NCBI GenBank assembly: GCA_019117285.1
Contig: DXAA01000011.1
Span: 62,001-126,000 of the forward strand
DNA length: 64,000 bases
From: Candidatus Limosilactobacillus intestinigallinarum
GTDB lineage: Bacteria > Bacillota > Bacilli > Lactobacillales > Lactobacillaceae
Direction of reading: 5' to 3'
The notes beneath the pieces were generated by a model. The model searched no databases. It was not told where the DNA came from and worked only from the letters and a program-made list of their open reading frames with translations. Of this stretch, positions 60,036 to 64,000 are shown one piece after another. The number at the start of each line of letters is the position of its first letter. Position 1 is the first letter of the stretch. The position numbers and the translations under genes were made by a program.

Positions 60036-60126
60036 TCAATGTTATAAAGCAAATGCCTTTATCCTAATTTTCTACACTACTATCGTAACATGGATAGGCT
60101 GATTGTTTGTTCTGCGTTTTACCTTT

Positions 60127-60594
60127 CTAATGATGGGATCCATAAAGTAAGAGCGTGAGGTGATCGAGTGCTTTGTTCTTTCGATTGTAAGCAGTGGTTT
60201 TCGCAATGAAGTACTTGTCCATCACGATGGTTAGTCCCTCGTTCATTGACTGGTTTGGAGTGCGATAGCAGATATCTAAAACAAAGCGCTCGTCTTCAGA
60301 TAACTCTTGCCAGGCTGGCTCGAACCACTTGAAGTAAAGTTGGGCTTGTTGGTAGCGTTCATTCAGCTTGGTTGTCTTATCGATGCCATGCAGCAGGCGA
60401 TGCTCAGTTGGGTTATCTTTTTTACTGCTGCCAGGTACGAAACCGTAGCGTGGCGAACTGACACCAATCATTTGTTCCTTGGCTAGCTTCAGGTCGTCTT
60501 GGTAAGAGTCAATGATGAACTTCATACCATCGTAATCTTTCAAGGCTGCAACGGTTGCTCGCCGTTTGTCTAAGTAGTTCCACATGATACTCAT
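60127..60594 (-). CDS. ArpU-like phage transcriptional regulator
   Basis: A 155-residue protein resembling ArpU/DUF1492-type late regulators of Gram-positive phages: the C-terminal part (LSEDERFVLDICYRTPNQSMNEG, then YFIAKTTAYNRKNKALDHL) looks like a sigma-region-4 helix-turn-helix. It would switch on the packaging and head operon, and its place between replication and packaging genes fits. It overlaps the helicase gene by four bases. The assignment rests on C-terminal pattern and context. Confidence 0.7.
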   Translation of the reverse strand: MSIMWNYLDKRRATVAALKDYDGMKFIIDSYQDDLKLAKEQMIGVSSPRYGFVPGSSKKDNPTEHRLLHGIDKTTKLNERYQQAQLYFKWFEPAWQELSEDERFVLDICYRTPNQSMNEGLTIVMDKYFIAKTTAYNRKNKALDHLTLLLYGSHH

Positions 60595-61946
60595 GCCATA
60601 ACACTTCCTTTCAGGTTGGCTTTCACTGCGTTAATCAAAGCTAACTGGGTTTTGTCTTTGCGTTTCAGGGCCGCCAGAATGTTTTCGTCAATGGTGCCTT
60701 CAGTGATGATGTGGTGGATAACTACTGGTTGACGTTGCCCTTGCCGCCAGAGCCGAGCGTTGGTTTGCTGGTAAAGCTCCAGGCTCCAAGTCAATCCATA
60801 CCAAATCAAGGTGGCACCACCAGCCTGCAGGTTGAGACCATGTCCGGCAGAAGCAGGATGAATCAATGCCAATGGAATATTACCAGCGTTCCAGTCCTGA
60901 ATGTCTTTAACAGTTTTAATCTCGCGAGCAGTGAATCGTTGCTTGATCTGAGAGAGATCGTGTTTGAACCAGTAAGCAACGAGTACTGGTTTGCCATTCG
61001 CAGCTTCAATCAAGTCCTCGAGTGCATCGAGTTTTCGCTGGTGGATCTGCACAATTTGTTGATGGTCATCATAAACGCATCCGTTAGCCATTTGGCATAG
61101 CTTGTTCGACAAGCTAGCAGCATTCAAGGCGCCTATTTGTTTACCCTGGGTTGAAACTACTAGCTGGGCATTAAGCTCATCATAGATTGCCTGCTCACTA
61201 TTACTCATTTTTACCGGAACGGTGTTCATAGTTAATGGTGGCAGATTCAAGTAGTCCTTAGACTTCATAGAAATGGTGATGTCATCAATGGCACGGTAGA
61301 TACTTTGCTCAGCGCCAGGCTTGGGTTTGTAGGTAAACACTTGATACATGTTTCGCTTGTCGGGGTCAAAGTAGTTCATCCGGTAAGATGAGATAAAGCG
61401 GCCAAGTCGTTGGCCCATGTCCAGCACGCGGAATTCCGCCCACAGATCCATCAAGCCATTAGACGACGGTGTACCTGTTAAGCCAACCACGCGTTTAATC
61501 AGTGGTCGCACTCGTTTGAGGGCTTTGAAGCGTTGCGAGCGGTAAGACTTAAAACTGGAGAGTTCATCGATCACCAACATGTCGTAGTCAAAGGAAGTAC
61601 CAGAGGATTCAATTAGCCATTTTAAGTTTTCCCGATTAATGATATAAATGTCGACATCTTGCTGCAGTGCTTTGATCCTTTGAAACTTAGAACCAGTGAC
61701 GACTGAATAGTTAAGGCCTTTTAAGTGGTCCCATTTTTCAATTTCTTCTGGCCAGGTTTGTTTAGCCACGCGCAGTGGAGCGACAACTAATACCCGTTGA
61801 ACTTTCCCCTGCTGAATAAGTTGTTTAATAGCAGTTAGGGTAATGACGCTTTTACCTAGTCCCATATCAAGCAAGATGGCTGCCACAGGATGATCCAGAA
61901 TAAACTGAGTTGCGTATTGTTGGTATTCATGCGGTTTGTATTGCAT
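60591..61946 (-). CDS. SNF2/DEAD-type phage helicase
   Basis: A 451-residue superfamily 2 helicase or translocase. Motif I MGLGKS at residues 28-33, motif II DELS at 127-130, motif III GLTGTPSSNGLMDLWAEF, and C-terminal motifs V-VI around SAGHGLNLQAGGATLIWYG and TNARLWRQGQ. Such proteins accompany VRR-NUC nucleases and D5-type primases in phage replication modules. It overlaps the nuclease gene by 20 bases. Confidence 0.93.
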   Translation of the reverse strand: MQYKPHEYQQYATQFILDHPVAAILLDMGLGKSVITLTAIKQLIQQGKVQRVLVVAPLRVAKQTWPEEIEKWDHLKGLNYSVVTGSKFQRIKALQQDVDIYIINRENLKWLIESSGTSFDYDMLVIDELSSFKSYRSQRFKALKRVRPLIKRVVGLTGTPSSNGLMDLWAEFRVLDMGQRLGRFISSYRMNYFDPDKRNMYQVFTYKPKPGAEQSIYRAIDDITISMKSKDYLNLPPLTMNTVPVKMSNSEQAIYDELNAQLVVSTQGKQIGALNAASLSNKLCQMANGCVYDDHQQIVQIHQRKLDALEDLIEAANGKPVLVAYWFKHDLSQIKQRFTAREIKTVKDIQDWNAGNIPLALIHPASAGHGLNLQAGGATLIWYGLTWSLELYQQTNARLWRQGQRQPVVIHHIITEGTIDENILAALKRKDKTQLALINAVKANLKGSVMA

Positions 61947-62208
61947 CTAGCATTCCTCCAATCTGATCAAACTGATCGCAAACAAAAACCTGGTAACCAA
62001 GTTGTTTTAACTGGTTGAGTCTTTGCACTTGTAACGGGCGGGGATGTTTACCAGGAGCCTTCATCTCGACAAAGCCCATATGACCATCAGGCAGGAGAAC
62101 TAACCGATCAGGTACTCCGGCCATAGATGGTGAGGTGAACTTCAGGCAAAGACCCCCACGTTGGTGAGTAGCTTTGACAAAAGCAGTTTCAATTCGTTTT
62201 TCTAACAT
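61927..62208 (-). CDS. VRR-NUC domain nuclease
   Basis: A 93-residue stand-alone VRR-NUC domain of the PD-(D/E)xK superfamily: GVPDR near residue 30, then EMK near 50 give the metal and lysine residues, and the C-terminal QVQRLNQLKQLGYQVFV is typical. Phage versions act on branched DNA, with the neighbouring helicase as likely partner. The ATG lies behind AGGATT-type weak ribosome site; translation is coupled to the helicase gene downstream. Confidence 0.9.
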   Translation of the reverse strand: MLEKRIETAFVKATHQRGGLCLKFTSPSMAGVPDRLVLLPDGHMGFVEMKAPGKHPRPLQVQRLNQLKQLGYQVFVCDQFDQIGGMLDAIQTA

Positions 62209-62421
62209 TTGTAAAATCCTTTCTAAACGTTGATTTGTCAGTGGTTCGTCAGGATTAATGACGGTCGTGTCGGTTGATTTATTACTCTTCTCTATATCTC
62301 TTTTTTTCTATTTTTATTCCTATATACAAGTAATGTAAAAGAGTGTCATGACTGTCATTAGGATTGATAAACACTGATGTATCAAGCTTTTCGAGTTTTA
62401 AAGTGTGACAGTCGATGACAG
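62209..62421. other. Candidate replication origin of the island
   Basis: Noncoding gap between primase and nuclease genes. TGACAGTC occurs at 62406-62413 and 62416-62423 (ten-base period, the second copy entering the primase stop codon), inverted at 62350-62357, and with one mismatch at 62259-62266. Between them lies a very A/T-rich tract (62270-62340) with T-runs. Repeats plus an A/T-rich tract next to a P4/D5-type primase resemble an iteron origin; function is inference. Confidence 0.5.
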
Positions 62422-64000
62422 TCAACTGAGGAATTCATCGGCATCAACTTTTAATCGCAGTCCTTTGATGAAACGACCGTTTTGTTTGTGTTGACGTTGA
62501 AAGCCAGCATTTTTGAGGGCGGTGTAAAAGTCAGTCGTGCTGCGGGTATATTCACCGATACCTTGGCAGTATTCGCGATACTTTTGGTAGAGATCGCCTG
62601 ACTTTTGTTCATAGCTGGGATCAAGTTCACAATTTTCGTTAAGGAAATGTCTCAGCCAATCGTTATCAGCGTGGTAGGCTCGTACCGCTTTGGTTACGGC
62701 AGCTGGAGTGGTTAACTGGTAATTTTGCTGAATGGTTCGCTGTGCGCCTTCAATGATCCACTGCAAGACTGCCGGCCCAGCTTTTTCGGTTAGGTACTGG
62801 GCGTAATTCTTAATATCATTGCGTTTAGCGATCGTAGCTTTAAAGGGGATCACAATTAACCGTCGCCAGATTCCTTCATCATTACCACCTACGTGGGGCA
62901 GGTAATTGGTGTATAACACGATGGTGTGGCTGGGCGTAAAGGAGAAAGGTTTCATGTATTTCTTTTCGGCATAGATTTCATCAGTTGAACAGAGTTGCTT
63001 GACGATGGAAGTGTTCAGTCGCTTACCTTCTTCTAGTTCAGCGGAGATGATTAGCCGCTTGCCTTTGACTTCGGCCATCTCTGGTTTGACGTTTCGCCGG
63101 ACACCAGTGGTCAAGGCATCAGCTGAGAGGTGACCGGTATAAGTGCCGAGTACATTAGCGATGGTGTTCCAGAAGGTTGACTTACCATTCCTCCCGCTGC
63201 CGTAAGCAATAATCAGAGCTTCCAGGTACACCTGACCGATCGCCACCAGTCCCACAATTTCTTGGACGTAATTAATCAATGCTTGGTCACCACAAAAGAA
63301 TGTAGTGAGTGCTTCTTGCCAGAGTGAAGCTCCTTGATTACCAGGAACACAGGATGTGGATTTGGTGATTAATTCATCAGCTTGAATTTCCTGTTGACCG
63401 TGCATCCCTTTCTTTAAATTGAAAGGTCCGTTGGGCGTGTTCAACAAAAACGGATCAGCATCAAAATCATTAATCTCTTTGACGAGCTTTGGTCGAGAAT
63501 TAGTTAAGATCCCGTTAATACCACGGGTGCTGCGTTCCTTGAGAATGAAGGCTTCGTAAGCTTTAGCATTTTCGTAATTCTTGAACGCTGCCTGTTGTTC
63601 ATCGTTAAAAGTCCGACTAGCTTTAGTTTTACCCATAGTTTGAAGCGCCTTGGCGACCCCATTGTTCTGAATTGCTTGGTAACTTTGAGTGACTCGAAGT
63701 TGGGCATCGGCTAATTGTTTATCGGTAAAACGTTGGACTTCGCCGAGAGCTAAGGGTTCCGATTCTTGCCAGACCTTACCGTCGAACCACATAAAACCTG
63801 ATTGGTTGGTATAGCAAACCCGCTCTTTGCAGTTGTTGACAAAGACATAAGATTCACCAGTATCCGAGTAATCATCCGGTTGTAGATCGTCATTGGGCTG
63901 ATTGTATTCTTCAGGCGGAATATAACCTTTTTGACTAGCCATGCGCTGACCAAATTTGGTGGCACTGTGCCAGATGTTTTTTAACTCCTGCTTGCTTAGT
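62422..64000 (-). CDS. P4/D5-type phage primase-helicase (5' end outside window)
   Basis: The C-terminal 525 residues of a replication protein; the frame stays open through the right edge (…ELKNIWHSATKFGQRMASQK), and full-length relatives have an N-terminal primase domain, so the ATG at 63942 is internal. The superfamily 3 helicase part shows Walker A YGSGRNGKST, then VKGKRLIISAELEEGKRL (Walker B region), VLYTNYLPHVGGNDEGIWRR and a winged-helix end. It would prime and unwind the island's own DNA. The stop codon lies in one of the TGACAGTC repeats. Confidence 0.93.
   Translation of the reverse strand, partial: LSKQELKNIWHSATKFGQRMASQKGYIPPEEYNQPNDDLQPDDYSDTGESYVFVNNCKERVCYTNQSGFMWFDGKVWQESEPLALGEVQRFTDKQLADAQLRVTQSYQAIQNNGVAKALQTMGKTKASRTFNDEQQAAFKNYENAKAYEAFILKERSTRGINGILTNSRPKLVKEINDFDADPFLLNTPNGPFNLKKGMHGQQEIQADELITKSTSCVPGNQGASLWQEALTTFFCGDQALINYVQEIVGLVAIGQVYLEALIIAYGSGRNGKSTFWNTIANVLGTYTGHLSADALTTGVRRNVKPEMAEVKGKRLIISAELEEGKRLNTSIVKQLCSTDEIYAEKKYMKPFSFTPSHTIVLYTNYLPHVGGNDEGIWRRLIVIPFKATIAKRNDIKNYAQYLTEKAGPAVLQWIIEGAQRTIQQNYQLTTPAAVTKAVRAYHADNDWLRHFLNENCELDPSYEQKSGDLYQKYREYCQGIGEYTRSTTDFYTALKNAGFQRQHKQNGRFIKGLRLKVDADEFLS

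Larger units (their letters stand above)
47307..64000 (-). mobile_element. Phage-like island with replication and head genes but no visible tail genes
   Basis: A continuous minus-strand series: primase-helicase, VRR-NUC nuclease, SNF2-type helicase, ArpU-like regulator, HNH nuclease, small terminase, ParB-methyltransferase, two small proteins, large terminase, portal, protease, capsid, connector, head closure, holin, SHOCT-like protein and two serine recombinases. Base composition differs from the ribosomal part of the window. The left end lies near the recombinases and the IS1380 remnant; the right end is beyond the window. No tail, tape-measure, receptor-binding or endolysin gene is present in this part. 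All head genes are intact, so it does not look decayed. Confidence 0.85.

Noticed and set aside
60001-60039. Longer N-terminus for the HNH nuclease
   Set aside because: It would start inside a hairpin terminator; the ATG at 59979 has a strong AGGAGG site.
47307-64000. Decayed prophage remnant as explanation of the missing tail
   Set aside because: Every head, packaging and replication gene is intact with normal overlaps and ribosome sites, and the head operon ends in a proper terminator; decay would leave broken tail genes. Not fully excluded, because the right end is unseen.

Overview
The window looks like the chromosome of a lactic acid bacterium, most likely a Limosilactobacillus-type heterofermenter. 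I base this on the order rpoC, comC-like peptidase, rpsL, rpsG, fusA, complete S10-spc-alpha cluster, ecfA1-ecfA2-ecfT-truA-rplM-rpsI, on the codon style, on AGGAGG ribosome sites, on CcpA-type cre boxes, and on an RNA matching the Lactobacillales L17 downstream element. The genus is an inference.

Layout. Positions 1-2365 hold the end of rpoC, its terminator and a polytopic membrane protein; a ComC-like prepilin peptidase follows on the minus strand. From 3.1 to 22.5 kb lies the translation core: rpsL-rpsG-fusA; an NCS2 purine permease on its own promoter and terminator; then rpsJ through rplQ with secY, adk, infA and rpoA. From 22.6 to 26.8 kb are an ECF vitamin-transport module, truA and rplM-rpsI. 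From 26.9 to 42.4 kb is a series of housekeeping units: a cre-controlled acetoin/diacetyl reductase, a glucosaminidase, xpt plus a PurK-like ATP-grasp protein, a MATE exporter on the minus strand, pcrA-ligA-camS, gatCAB-dagK, and an AbrB-type antitoxin with a Doc toxin. An RlmD-like rRNA methyltransferase (42.4-43.8 kb) closes the conserved part.

At about 43.8 kb the sequence turns visibly A/T-richer and mosaic. It holds an ISL3-type transposase remnant, a cold-shock gene, dps behind a cre-overlapped promoter, and a frameshifted, 3'-truncated IS1380-type transposase that stops against the dps promoter.

From 47.3 kb to the right edge, all on the minus strand, runs a phage-like island. Read in its own direction it encodes a P4/D5-type primase-helicase (cut by the window), a VRR-NUC nuclease, an SNF2-type helicase, an ArpU-like regulator, an HNH endonuclease, small terminase, a ParB-methyltransferase fusion, two small proteins, large terminase, portal, ClpP-type prohead protease, HK97 capsid, head-tail connector, head-closure protein and a holin. 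A terminator follows, then a small SHOCT-like protein and two overlapping large serine recombinases. It therefore carries its own replication and DNA-filled-head genes, but no tail gene and no endolysin lie between head closure and the recombinases. This is the plan expected of a capsid-forming, tail-borrowing satellite or a replication-competent tailless island, and it is the most interesting part of the window. Whether more virion genes lie beyond position 64000 cannot be seen here.
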